64,000 bases of DNA from Eucalyptus grandis (lineage: Eukaryota > Streptophyta > Magnoliopsida > Myrtales > Myrtaceae): assembly GCF_016545825.1 (NCBI RefSeq), contig NC_052617.1, positions 6,220,600 through 6,284,599 on the forward strand, in the 5' to 3' direction. Of the stretch, positions 46,843 to 58,770 are shown one piece after another (within the stretch, counting starts at the first letter, position 1; each line of letters opens with the position of its first letter). The position numbers and the translations under genes are program-made. The notes under the pieces were generated by a model, which saw only the letters and a program-made list of their open reading frames with translations, had not been told where the DNA came from and searched no databases.

Positions 46843-46893
46843 AACTTCTGAGGTGAACTACCGACCAAAAAAAAAAAACTTCTGAGGTGAACT
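46843..46893 (+). mobile_element. Micro-insertion with poly(A) and ~17-bp target duplication
   Basis: AACTTCTGAGGTGAACT occurs at 46843-46859 and at 46877-46893. Between the copies is only ACCGACC plus an A run. The CCGACC(A)n tail matches the one at 1193-1211 in each array unit, so both may be extreme 5' truncations of the same retroposon family. Confidence 0.65.
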
Positions 46894-46904
46894 GGACGGA
46901 CTAG

Positions 46905-47310
46905 GCCCATATACAAGCCCAATATCACAATAATGGTACCAAGTCCTTACGACTTACAAATCTATCAACAACCTACAAACCCAAATTCACAGGGCTCGCC
47001 AGAACATCCAGAATTTCTCCAAAGCCCAAAATCAGATTTGCTCTTATCAACCACAGCCCAATGCCCCCATCTCGAACGCGAAGCTTCATCTGCATCTGTC
47101 AAAAAGAAATTCGTTTCCTGCAACACGGCTTGAATTCGAACCCTGACAGAGAAAACGACCAACTTAATGACTCGAACAATCTGAGGAACAACATGATCAT
47201 GCAAGACATCATTTCTCTTCCTCCAGATATGATAGATAGCCCCATTCCAAGCAAGCTTTAGCACAGTTTTAAGCAGAGATCTCCTCTTACCAATCAAACT
47301 CTAAATCCCA
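46905..47310 (-). mobile_element. LINE (non-LTR retrotransposon) 3' fragment
   Basis: The minus-strand reading frame at 47297-46965 contains LLKTVLKLAWNGAIYHIWRK, then RNDVLHDH. This is the IYHIWRERN-type motif near the C-terminus of plant L1-like LINE polyproteins (zinc-binding reverse-transcriptase tail). Upstream minus-strand sequence to about 47410 keeps related text with stops. No reverse transcriptase core is present, so it is a 5'-truncated relic. Confidence 0.7.
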
Positions 47311-47968
47311 TGCTGTGTTTGAAAGGATAGTTTTACTTCAAGCAGAGATGAGCGGAAAAGGATCCAAAGCTCAGGAGGCAGATACAAGCAATGAAGAATC
47401 TTGGGTACAAATCTTAGGACTAAAGTGACGATATTACCTCTGGTATTTTGATATTCAACTCTTCTGAAATCTGATTGATGGCTGTGTTATCGTCAACATC
47501 AAATATCCCATCTGATCACATTGTTACTAGCCAGTTTTTCTTCTCGACTTCCTCCTGTTATACCCAAGATATCACTGGGAATAAAATCCTGTAGAATAGC
47601 AAATTCAATGATGTACGCGAAGAAATGTTTCAGCCTCATGTCATATCTATTGGCTCATGGATATAACAATGCCGAGTTCAAATCTCACACTTGATTATCA
47701 TACTTCTTCTTTTTGATAGTCTGTATTGAGAAAACAAGTGTGAGAAGGAGTTCTATTCTAAATCAGAAATAATTACAAAGCCTGCGAGAAATTCACCACA
47801 TAATTTTAAATGTGTCATTATTGGCTAGCCATTTAGGAAACTTGATTCTTGGATATTAATTAATACCATATCAATTAATTTTTCAACTGAAATGAAGCTA
47901 AAATGGCAGCTTGATGCTCTTTAGGATCGAATTTTGCACTTTCCTTGGCCATGAGGATATCCTTGTCC
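47311..47968. other. Spacer with possible old 3' coding end
   Basis: On the minus strand at about 47962-47900, KESAKFDPKEHQAAILASFQ reads open to a stop, preceded by TDKDILMA. It looks like a gene C-terminus, but I do not recognise it and no linked exons are secure. Confidence 0.35.
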
Positions 47969-48114
47969 GTCTTATTCTTCATGAAGCCACATTTTTTGTA
48001 TCTGCTGGCGAAACACATCGCCACTGGAGACAATACTCGGTGTCTTATTCTTCATGACGCCGCAGTTTTTGTATCTGCTGACGAAACACATTGCAACTGG
48101 AGATAATACTTAGT
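47969..48114. repeat. 73-bp tandem duplication
   Basis: GTCTTATTCTTCATGAAGCC at 47969 recurs at 48042 with scattered changes (about 90 percent identity), and a third copy is just begun at 48115. Confidence 0.85.
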
Positions 48115-48567
48115 GTCCTAAGATGCACACCGTTAAAAGTTTGATAACTCAGAGCCTTTATTGAAATCACTGCTCCGGCTTAATCAGCCAAAGATGCAAC
48201 TCAACGTTTCAGGACTCTTCTAGTTCAGTACAAGTCCTGCTATTGGCAGTTCCACAATAACATGCATAGATGGTATTATTTTTCAGAGCTGCCCTAGAAT
48301 GAGTTGCGTCTCAAATCCAACCGTAATTTAAGGGGTAGAGAGGTTGTCTCCAACCCTCTGTCATTTTTGCGGTTCTAATTTTTTTCCAGGCTGGATCGAA
48401 GTTTGATTTAGCAAGCTACGGCATGGCTTTACTCCTGTTTTCTTTGCAATGTCTTGAAAGGTGCCTGTACCCATGGAGCTCAAGAAAAGCTAATAAATCT
48501 GAAGTAGGAGCAGGCACTACACTTCGTAAATGCCAGATGAGCACATAAAAAGTCTTAACAGACTTAC

Positions 48568-48709
48568 TTTTGAATCGTTTTCATCAAAGTATCTCATCAA
48601 CACATTCCTCGATCACATCTTCCACAGTCATTGTGACTTACTTTGGAATCATTTTCATAGAGGATTTCACCGCCCCACTCCTCAACCGCATCTTCCAAAG
48701 TCACTGTCT
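48568..48709 (-). pseudogene. Tandemly duplicated exon of a CBS/CNNM (CorC-like) protein
   Basis: On the minus strand the stretch 48709-48642 reads VTLEDAVEEWGGEILYENDS and ends at a GTAAGT donor. A second copy, 48635-48568, reads MTVEDVIEECVDEIL, then with a one-base slip FDENDSK and another GTAAGT donor. The pattern T-x-EDV-x-EE-x(3)-EI-x-DEND-SK is the end of the CBS pair in plant DUF21/CNNM proteins (CBSDUFCH type, chloroplast). No other exons could be placed, so this is a decayed fragment with an internal 74-bp exon duplication. Confidence 0.5.
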
Positions 48710-50260
48710 GTTTCAGGCATCCCAACATAACATTGATGAGACACAATATAAAAATCCTCATGCAATGTCCTCACAGAAACATCATACTGTGCATTTTTGA
48801 GAAAAGCATTTTGACATGTGAAAAACCCCAGGTATGTCTGTTGCTACCGAAGGCGACTTATATCCCACTTTGACACCAAAACATCACTGCGGTTAGAAAG
48901 CTCTCCCAAGCACAGTGAAGTAATCTTGTCACTGCCAAGATGACAATTTATTTACGTATAAAGATACCATGAAGATGAGAAACGTATATTGCCCTGTTCG
49001 TAGATTTGTCTTTTCCATTATTAGCCTTCTCAAAAGTCTGTTTGTTGCAACAAGTCATTACTGGTTCTGGAAGACACGACGCTTCAGAAAGCTTATCTAC
49101 CAAAACATTTGTCCATCAAATTTTTTTCTACCTACAGTAGCTTTCCCCATGTACATGCTACTCGGCCGCTGACAACAGTCTCAAAAATTTCAGTTATTCA
49201 TGATAAAGTGCAGTCCTTATGATATGTTTTCGCAAAGAACTTAACCTGAGATTTGCAGCTTGCTTGCTTACTGAATTATATCTCTGATATTGTCAAATCA
49301 TATGGAATAAAATTCAACTCAAATAAGGTGACCATTTGATTATATGGCAAGCATTACAACGCATATCAACTCATAAACAATATTTTACAGTTACAATTCA
49401 ATTGACAGGGAACGATTAATTGCATCATAAAGACTACCAAAATTCGTGCATATTCACGTCAATCCAGCACCAATAGTGCAAACAAACATTAATTTGTTGA
49501 AACAAAAACAGTCATCTCTCAAAGTGGCGAAGGCAAACTCTATAGTATAGCAGATCAAGACCATGAGCAACTCCTCCTATATTATTCACAACCCGCAAAA
49601 AAAAAAAAATAAATAAATAAATAAATAAAAAGAATAGTTGATGCTCATGGAGGAGAAGAGGTACTTGCTGGAACGTAGCGCTGCTAGAACAAATGAATTG
49701 ATGAGTCATCCGCAAATGTGAAAATCCACATGGTTTGAGCTGGAATTGACTGAAGCTGCATTTGTACGGCTGATTATTGGGAATGGCCCTGTTGTAGACA
49801 AATTACTTTGAATTTGTACGGCTAATGATTGGAGGTGTCACTCTCTTTTCTTTTTCCTTTTTTAATGTTTTAGTAGATTTATTTGGAATTTGAACAGTAG
49901 TTAATATTTCACATGACATATTTCTCTTTCAATTTGACCTATTTTCTCCATTAAAGACAGATCTATAATAGCATTCAGTCCTCAATCTACCACTGCTTTG
50001 CAACTTTAAAGACTTTAGTGTTGATTCTTAAGAAGACAATAACACTAAAAGTGTCATAATTTCCATATAGCAATTACTTTAGTGTAAAAACTTTTCATCA
50101 AATCACTTTAATGTCACATTGAAGAAAAAATGATCACTTAAGTGCTTTTGGCGAAAAAATTCAATAAAAAGCTTTACATGGCTTTTTTTTATAATAAAAA
50201 ACAAGTCCAATGTGAACAATAAGGTTGCCTTTTATGACAAAACATTGTGGCATCTTTTGT
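48710..50260. other. Spacer with AAAT microsatellite
   Basis: AATA repeats follow an A run at 49598-49628. Otherwise it is AT-rich DNA with no supported gene. Confidence 0.55.
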
Positions 50261-50261
50261 T

Positions 50262-51680
50262 GACTATATCATTACCATAGTGATGTTTTGTTGCGGGCCA
50301 AATTAGTCCCAATAGACTTATATTGCCAAGAGACTTTGAAATATATTGGTAGACTCCCATTCATATTGGTGGACTCCCGCTGGGTTTGGTAGAATTCCAT
50401 GTTATTTGGTTGAGCACAATGGGTCACGAATTTAATTTTTGTTTATTGTCTTGGTAGGGTTACTTGGATGTGAGAAATTCTTATTTACGCCGCCACCCGG
50501 GCAGCCCACTCACGTGGGGGCTGCCTTTTTCATTTCCGAACAGGCCCTAAGATGCGGCTAGGAGAAGGGCTTCATATGGATCCGAAGGTGGGTCCCCTCC
50601 CTTTGACGGGAGTTGGCGGGGATACGTGGGACGTTATCCCGTAATCCAGTTAAACCCCGTAAATGGGGGCTAAGCAGACTTTAGATCTTGGATTCGGTGA
50701 AGAATTTGGGGCACCGCAAGCCTAACTTGAGCTCGGGGAGGCTCAGCCCACCCCCAGGGGCTTCGTTTCCCCTGGGTTGTCTTCATTGCCCTCCTCGGGC
50801 TTGTTCCTTGGGTTTCTTGTGGGGGGAAACCCTGATGATAAAAAGCCCCGTTCAGCTCCACTTCCCCCAGAGAGGGGCAGCCTGCCTGATGGCTGGAACC
50901 TTTTAAGGTCTTTTGCTCATGACCTACTTGGCTCTATACATACATGAGACAAAAACCTTCTTCACTTTATTTGACAGGCATATGAGTCAAGTCTATGATG
51001 ACATTTTCATTTCAAACATGTGTGGCTCGTCATCGCCATCTAATATATAAAATGGATAATCCATTATGAAGAGGTAGTCATTTATAAATTTATTTTCCTA
51101 TAAGATAACTTTGAGTTTGTACATACTTTTAATTTTTAATATCTTTTAAGTTGAATAAAGTGCTTGTCAAAATTTTATGGCTACGAGAAACTACCTCACA
51201 CAACTCAAAGATATTGTAACTTAGAGATGTTGTAGCTCTAAAATATATAATACCAAATACATAATTGCAATATTTATATTTTATACCATAGTTACAATGC
51301 AACACAATTATAATAACACCACGCATATTTTAGTTTTATCAGTTCAATTTTAAATGACCATTGCGTGCTATTCAACATGCACAACATGATTACTAAGTTA
51401 TTAGTCTGCATAATTATCACGTAAAACTCCCCTTATGTCTCCACTGGTATTTGGCAAATGAATGTTACATGTCAACTCTGTGATGATGAAGGTCAGTGAA
51501 AAATTTAGAAACATAGCTTAGGGGAGGGGACATAAAGTCAACTCCAAATACAAAACTTGAGATATAAAAATTTTATACGGTGATTTCATAAATTATTATA
51601 TATTTTTGATAAAAGGCATACCTAAAACCAATCAGCCCAAAGGGACAGTGGCCCCCTTTCATGTCAACCCAAGCATGCAA
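50262..51680. repeat. Third copy of the RLP-flanking tract, interrupted by a GC-rich insert
   Basis: 50262-50480 and 50940-51680 align with 43625-44660 (for example GAGACTTTGAAATATA and CATAGCTTAGGGGAGG are shared). The 440 bp between are absent from the other copy. Confidence 0.65.
50485..50927. other. ~440-bp GC-rich insertion, possibly organellar DNA
   Basis: The block from CGCCGCCACCCGGGCAGCC to about TTGCTCATGACCTAC is much richer in GC than its flanks and has neither terminal repeats nor a poly(A) tail. Its composition recalls plant mitochondrial or plastid sequence inserted into the nucleus (NUMT/NUPT), but I cannot name the source. Confidence 0.4.
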
Positions 51681-52285
51681 TCAGGAAAATTACCAAAAAA
51701 ATATTAAATTCATTATATGACATAATTCAATTTTAAATGTTTCAATTATTCATTTAAGTAATAAATATTTTCACGTTTTGTCTATAAAATTCATTCTGCC
51801 AATTTTGACTAGAAATTGCCAACATAGATACTAACAGTTCTATATGATATGACGCTAACAGTTCTATATGATATGGTAGATATTGACATATAATTTTTGC
51901 TATGTATCATATACAATAATCAACTTGCCTTTCAACAACGATTATATGATTCTCTTGATAATTTGAGAAATTAAATAAAACAATCTTGACAAAATAATGC
52001 ACTGAATAATCATAGGCAATATCTATTTACTTTTAGGATGTAAATATTATATGAAAATGAAATATACAAAAAAAAAAAAATTGTCTAAAATCTAAAATAA
52101 GTATAATGACACGATTCATCTATAATTTCACATATTGATAGTGAAAATTTAAAATACGTAAATTTGGATTTTGATGATATGTTTGTTGATGAAGACTCGA
52201 AATGCATATAAAATTTTGAAAAACAGATAAACAATTTTAACAAAATAATATACTCGATAATTATAATCTATAGAACGCGTCTATT
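51681..52285. other. AT-rich spacer upstream of NRPA12
   Basis: No gene is seen. A 24-bp tandem duplication beginning CTAACAGTTCTATATGATAT lies at 51831-51876. Confidence 0.6.
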
Positions 52286-52720
52286 TAGTTTTAGGGTGGA
52301 ACATGGACAGCTCCACTCAAAATCTCAGCCTCCCTGCCTCTCGCTCCGGCCGTCGCCGTCGCCGTCGCCGTCGCGGTTGCCGTCTCTCTCTCTCCCTCTC
52401 TCTCTCTCTCGGCAGCAACCCAGCTCCGCCTCCCGTTCTTCTGCAGCTCGACCGCTCCGACTCGCCGCTGGTCTTTGCCGTCGCCCGCGCCTGGCTCGCT
52501 GATTCGACGTCGACGCTGAGGTGAGTCTCGTTCTCCCTTTGAAGCTATTGAATGGGTTGGGTTCTAAGAAGTAGAACAGTTTGGAGACATGTCGATTTTT
52601 TCTAGAATGCTTCTCTGCAGGCGACACCCTCGTATGAATTTGTGTGCTTTCGGCTGTTTGTAAGGGAAACAGAGGAGGGGAAAAAAATCTGATTTTGAGT
52701 TGTCCTCTGCAGGCTAACTC
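52286..52720 (+). promoter_or_regulatory. 5' leader of NRPA12 with CT repeats and a leader intron
   Basis: A CGTCGC run at 52349-52372 and a CT run at 52383-52410 are typical of plant leaders. GAG|GTGAGT at 52521 and CTCTGCAG ending at 52712 bound a likely leader intron, leaving nine leader bases (GCTAACTC region) before the ATG at 52721. An upstream ATG at 52303 opens a 73-codon frame that stops inside this region. Confidence 0.55.
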
Positions 52721-55000
52721 ATGGCGCGTTCCCGAGATCGTGATTTCTTGTTTTGCGACTTCTGTGGGACGATGCTTACGCTAAGTTCGGTCAAGTTTGC
52801 CAAGTGCCCTTTGTGCAATTTTAAGCGGAGCACTAAAGGTTGGGATCTCTGTTTTCAATCTCTGCTTGATTAATAATTATAGAGATGGTTCTGCTTTTGG
52901 AGTCTATTTTTCTGGGTCTTGAAGTTGGCATGAGACTGAATTTTATATGAAGTCTCAAGATTGTTAAGTGTTGCTTCTCAGGATAGGCTGTTGTGTCCTG
53001 CTCTTTCCGTGTTCTGCTCTTTTTATAATGCTATTGTCTGTGTTCTGCCCTTTTATAGTGGCATTGTTCACCATTGTTCTTCTTTTTTTTTTTGTTAAGG
53101 ATTCACCATTGTTCTTTTACACTGCAAAGATTTGATTTGATTTTTTTTTTTCGTGATGCATTGGAAAGAAATAGTTTCTTTGCCTAGGATATCAGAAAGT
53201 TTTCATCTTTCCATCTGCAAATGTTCCATTTTGAGCCTTCTGCATACCTTGGGACAATTCCCCTTGTAAGTTTGTATGGGTTAGAAGTATCTCAGTTCTT
53301 GATTTAGGATGATGAGGAGGATGATCCATTGAGAGACACCCTGAGAATTTGATAATTGAGGAGGAAAAGGAAGAGGCTGAAGAAAAATTCTTTCTATGCC
53401 ACCCTACCTGTAATACTGGCTAATATGAATTTGGAGAAACTATTGTGCTGGCCAAAATCATTACTCAGTAGGCTTTTCACAGAATTTGTTACTGGTTACA
53501 GCCGAGACCACTAGTTTGGGGAAAAATTAGCCATTTCAGGTCAAACCACTAATGTGAAATGCATATCCTAGCACGGTTGTCTCATTCTCTTACTATGTCT
53601 GCTGTCTTTTTGTTTGGAGTGGTGTGGCTGTTCAGTCATTGTGTGTTTTTATTGTTATTTTTCAAATAGTAGTTGCCGGTTAGCTATTTATTAGACCTTA
53701 CCAATTTGCTCTTCGAGTCAATTTCTACTTTTCTCAATAATGTGCCTTATCGATGACTTTGCTCTCAGATATTGCTGGAAAAGAAATTAAGTACAGAGTA
53801 ACCGCTCAGGTATGCCTTGAACTAGCTGACTGATTGATGCATGCACTCTGTTGGATCTTAAAACATGAGTTAAGTGCGTACATGTTCTACTAGTTCAACA
53901 ATTTAAGAGAATATAGTTATAATTCATCGTGTTCTCCTGCCTAGATAGTCATTTGTAGAGTGAACATAAAATATAGGAAATGCTAAAAATTTGAATGGCT
54001 ATGGTGACTCTTCAGTACTGAAGAACATTTGAGGCTTAGAAAGGGCACCAACTTGGCAAAAATGTGAACTCCTACTCACGATGGAAAAATACGTCAAGTT
54101 TTCTCGCTTCTGGAAGGCCTTCAATTCACTGGCCACAACCTAAATATGAGGCTGTCTGTTGTTAGTGAAGCTTAATTTTTCACAACTAACTATTGTTGCT
54201 TCCAATTACTGACCTCTGATGTTGAGATTGAAAGGTACTGAGATGAGTGGTTCTGCTGCAAAATAGATGCGTATACCTCTTGAAGGTTTCTCTAACATTA
54301 TTGAATTAAACAGTGCCCACATCATGTAGAATTCATGACATTGGTGAGTGAATTTGGTAGGGATCACTAGACTTCTGTTTTTGTCCTGTTAAAAGAGGAT
54401 TAAAATAATAATAATAATTTCATCTTAAACCTTTTCTTATTAACACATTGAATCACGGACCCTTATTTTATCTACTTTGAAGCAACACCTAGAGTAGTAC
54501 TTTAGTTGGGAAAAGGCTTTGTCCTCCTTAATCTTGCCTATGCTTTGGATCACACATTTGAAAATGTCAAGCTTCTCATGGTCATCTACCATATCTCAGG
54601 ACATAAGGAGGGAGCTTGGCATGTCTACCTTCGAGGAGGGGGAGCTGAAATTGGCAACGGTAGTGGCTACATTTTGCTATATTAGTATAACGGCATGATG
54701 TTTTCTTTGTGGACCGATTGTGATGTTCTCGTATATCGGCCTTGCCTCTCAGATAGCTCGGAAGTGTGAAAAATGTGGCAACGATGAATTCGAGTATACT
54801 CGGAAGCAGGTAATGTACAAGTTCAGCGCGCTGCTATTCTCTCTCATGCCAATCTTCCCTAACACAAGTATTTCCCATCTTCCCTTTTCTCGTCATTCAC
54901 TCCTTGATATTTGACCCTGTTGCAGATGAGATCGGCAGATGAAGGGCAAACTACATTTTTGACATGTACCAAATGCAGGGATACCATTACGGAAAATTAA
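52721..55000 (+). CDS. NRPA12: RNA polymerase I subunit A12 (NRPA12/RPA12-like), complete
   Basis: This small zinc-ribbon subunit of nucleolar RNA polymerase I supports RNA cleavage and termination of rRNA transcription. Five exons join in frame: 52721-52838, 53769-53809, 54600-54659, 54753-54809 and 54926-55000, giving 116 residues, the normal family size. The N-terminal ribbon has CDFC and CPLC. The C-terminal TFIIS-like ribbon has CEKC and CTKC, with the conserved [11 protein letters not shown] hairpin that carries the Asp-Glu pair that enters the active site. The family's usual C-terminal Y-Y-TCPNC is replaced by F-L-TCTKC. Start choice follows the family ([19 protein letters not shown]). 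No lesion was found. Intron 1 contains a micro-insertion at 53067-53116. Confidence 0.93.
53067..53116 (-). mobile_element. Micro-insertion with poly(A) and 15-bp target duplication in NRPA12 intron 1
   Basis: TTCACCATTGTTCTT occurs at 53067-53081 and exactly again at 53102-53116. The 20 bp between read, on the minus strand, TCCTTAAC followed by an A run and G. Same architecture as at 24832-24882. Confidence 0.7.
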
Positions 55001-55427
55001 CTGTACGACTTATGGGATTATTATGCAATTTTGAGTCCGCAGGGAGCTTTGTACTGTGTGGTGATGTTTACACTGCTAAGTTTCTTGTTTCAAGCATGTG
55101 CATCTCCTTGTGGAATTTCCAGAATGAGCTTCCTAGAGTTTCACTGGAGCAATTGCTCTTGCTGTTCTCAAGTGGTCTAAGCTCACTCACTGCTCAAGAG
55201 AAGATGAAAATAACCCCTTAAGCAAAACGGGCTGTACTGTGTCCGAAACCAATATTACCTTTTTCTTTCTTATGGATAGATTCAAGCATTAAAGTCTAAA
55301 TCATCAGTGAGACTGTAGTTCATGTCCATAGGAAACAAGGGTTGAAAACGTATAGGGGCCAGAGATAAAAGCCACTGTTGGCTTGATGATTCTTCTAGGG
55401 AGTATGTATACGTAGGTTCAAATGGAA
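55001..55427. other. NRPA12 3' flank
   Basis: 3' UTR and intergenic DNA. Nothing else is recognisable. Confidence 0.55.
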
Positions 55428-56066
55428 GTGACCGTTTGGTTCAGCATTAACATTCCTAAGGGGCTTTGGGAAAAATATTAGGCGTTTGGTTCAAATTTTT
55501 GAGTCTCTATTTGTCAAATGCTTTTGAAAACACTGTTCATCATCTTCTTCCTTGGATTCAGACTCGCTGCTCCACTGCAAAGCTCAACCTGTGGGTGGCG
55601 CTCAGCCATGAGCAGCTAAATCTGGCTGTTGGGAAGCATCGCCTGAGGTCGCGTGACCTCAAGCGAGGTGGTTTGAGGTCGGGTGACCTCAGGCGTCGCC
55701 TAGGTTGCACAACCCAAGCGCCGCCACCCGAGGTGGTCGAGCAATGTGACTCAAGCGACACTGCCTGAGGTTGCACGGCCTCAGGTGACACTGCTTCATC
55801 CACTCGACCTTAGGCGGCGTTGCCTAAGGCTGCTCGACCTCGGGCTTTGTCTAGGTTGCACGATCTCTCCTGCGATTTTCTCCCTGCATGCAGCTGCATC
55901 TCCTTCCCTTTTTTTTCTTTTCTTTTCTTTTTTTTTTCCTTTTTCTTTTACCCTTAAAGTTGCTTTGTAAATCTACACAAAAAATAGTATCCAAATACTT
56001 TTGGTTTCACAAAATGCTTTCACAAAATGCTCATTTATTTAAATATACTAAAGTTAAACCAAATGG
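55428..56066. mobile_element. GC-cored MITE-like element near NRPA12
   Basis: The left end GACCGTTTGGTTCAGCATTA and the reverse complement of the right end, GGGCCATTTGGTTTAACTTT, are similar over about 15 bases. A GC-rich core (55560-55870) is made of alternating GAGGTC/GACCTC-type words, as in the other two GC-cored elements, and AT-rich arms surround it. No target duplication was identified, so ends are approximate. Confidence 0.5.
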
Positions 56067-56166
56067 CCCGAGCCGGATCGAATGCATCCCAGGTTTGAAT
56101 TGCATGCCGGCCGCGCTTCCAAGCAGATATGGAAGACAGCTAGCAACGGAGCTGTCATCAATCTAG

Positions 56167-58770
56167 TAATACTTTAAGGGGGATTTAGCCGAAATCCTTC
56201 TGAACTTTTCAAGATGATGCACGCCTGCCTCTCAAACTTCAATAATAAAGATCTTCATTTTGTCACGCCTGCCATGCTTTTTTTTTTTTTCTTGTTTGCA
56301 CGCGCTTGATATGTCAATTTCCAAGGGTAAAACTGTAATTCTTCTTTATTTTCAGTCAAATAACTCCTCTGCCGCGGCACTAATTGCGCAAAAATAAATT
56401 TAATACTAGAGAAAAATGTAGTAATATGAAAAAGAAATATCTTTTAAAATAATTAGAGAACAACAATACTAAGAATGATGAGGAGGAGAAGGAGGAGGAG
56501 AAAAGAAAAACCAAATGAAGGGATGGATGTATGATGATATATAAATAGAATATAATAACAACCACAATAATAATTATTGTAATCTTAGTTTCCTTTTAGT
56601 TTTTTTCTTTGATTACAATTTTATTCTAAAGATATTTATCTCATCTTCTATTTTCTAATTAAGAAATTACTCTGGCGAAGTCAACATTGCTCGTCATTGT
56701 CACAAAGTCGTTTATTCGTTCACATTGTGTAAATGATATTTCTCTAATGGAAAGATGGTTCCATTTGATTCTCTTTTGTTTCTTCCAGCATTTTAAGAAT
56801 CTCATCACTTAGTTTTGTATTCATAACTCTTTTAGTGTGCATAATTAAGTAAAATAGTGTCTAAAATTACAATAGTGCATGATTATGCCATGCCAATGGC
56901 TTGGTCTTTTTAAAGTACTAACTAGTGGAGGATATATATGGAAAATAAAATAAAAATAAAGATCATTACATTTTTTATGTCTTAATTTCTTTAAATAGAT
57001 CATTGAAGATCGATGGATATAACGAAGTAAGAGTTTAGGAGCATTTTGTATAGGCTAAAAATGCGAGGTATGGAACCTACTTAGTGAGGCCAAGAAGATG
57101 TTGCCAAGGGCATGTCTTTCAATTAAAATTAAAATTAAGAAGAAAAAAACAAAAAGCGAATATTACACGGGATCAGTCCTGCAGATTAAGGGAAACAGTC
57201 GATGAATGGAAGTTTGAATTTTAGTGAGAGGCAAGAAAAATGTGCGGTTCTCTCACCGGATAATAATTGCTAAATTAATGCACTATGTGAAAAATATGAA
57301 TCAATATGCGCGTATGGACTGCCCAAATCTGATTGGACCCACATTACCTAATACTATCCGCCCGGCCGGTCGTCTAACATAAGACGATAAAAATATTTAT
57401 GATAACATAATTTAAAATTAGAGAAGAAGGAAACCAATGATAATTCGGGAAAAAGTTTTAAAAAACTCCAAATTATACCTATTATTATACATTTATTTTA
57501 TTTTATTTTATTTTATTTTTTTGTGATACCCAAAATCTCAAACTTGTATTTGTGCGACGCATTTATACTCTATCAAGATTCTGTCAATAAGCATCATTGA
57601 AAATAAATGCTGAAAGGCAAACAAGTATTGACATAGCACCAATAAGTGAAATAAAAACAACGTTATTTTGACTGAAAAATCATTTGAGGGAATCTTGACT
57701 GAGAATAAATATGTTACATAAGTACAAATTTGACTCTTTTATATCACAAAATTTTTTAAGGTAATTGTATTATAATTGACATAATTTGAGACTTTTGATA
57801 TTATAAAAAAAAAGTTTATGATAAATGTGTCACAGTGAATATAATGTAGGATTTTTGATAACTTTTTCCTTAATAATTACACTAATAGTTTCCACGCATG
57901 TAATATAGGTTAGCCCTATCCATCTTAATAATTTCGCTTGTTGAAAGAAAATGGATATAAAATATTTATTTTCTTTGTGGCCAAGTTTATTATGGAAAAT
58001 TACACAAATTGCTCGTGAACTTTGGTCCAATATGCAATGCCATTACTAAACTTTTAATTTGTTTAATGTGGCCCTTAAACTATTAGTAAATGTTTAATCA
58101 AGTTCCTAAATTATAAGAAAATATTCGATGTCATCATTTTGCTGATCCAACTTAATAACTTCCAATCCATTAAGTTTGAACAGTGGACAACAGCAACAAA
58201 AAATTGCGCATGCATTATCCAAGTAAGATGTTCATCTAAAATCAAGTTATGACAATCCACGTCATCAAATAATAATGGAAATGTTAAAGCCTTTTTTTCT
58301 TTTTACTTTGCCAAAGTATATGGATAAAAAGATAGACATGTTTCACTCGTCTTTCCTAAAAATCCAACTCAGCATATAATAATCCATGTCATCAATTAAA
58401 GTCCAACTTGTCATTTGAGAAAACAAAAGGATTGCATTGAACATTTATTAATAGTTCAATGACGACATTGAACAAATCAAAAGTTTAGGAACTACATCAT
58501 ACACCTAGACAAAGTCCATCGACTATATACGCATCACTTTCCCGTTTTCTAAAAAAATCTTAGATCTACTAAAAAGAATTCTACTAGAAACTCTTAATAT
58601 TCTTAACAATCTAGATGACATGGTTCCACACAACCCAAGCCAATCTAAATCCCCCAATTTTGGGTCAACCCCACAATTTATAGTCTAGTGCCAAGAGTCG
58701 TCTCGACGGATTGATAAGGATATCTCGCGTCTTCCTCAAAGAAACCGTAGAAAGTCGGCAATCTTGGCGT
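56167..58770. other. AT-rich gene-free spacer
   Basis: Strongly AT-rich DNA with an ATTTT run at 57493-57521. No gene, RNA or element with clear ends was found. Confidence 0.65.
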
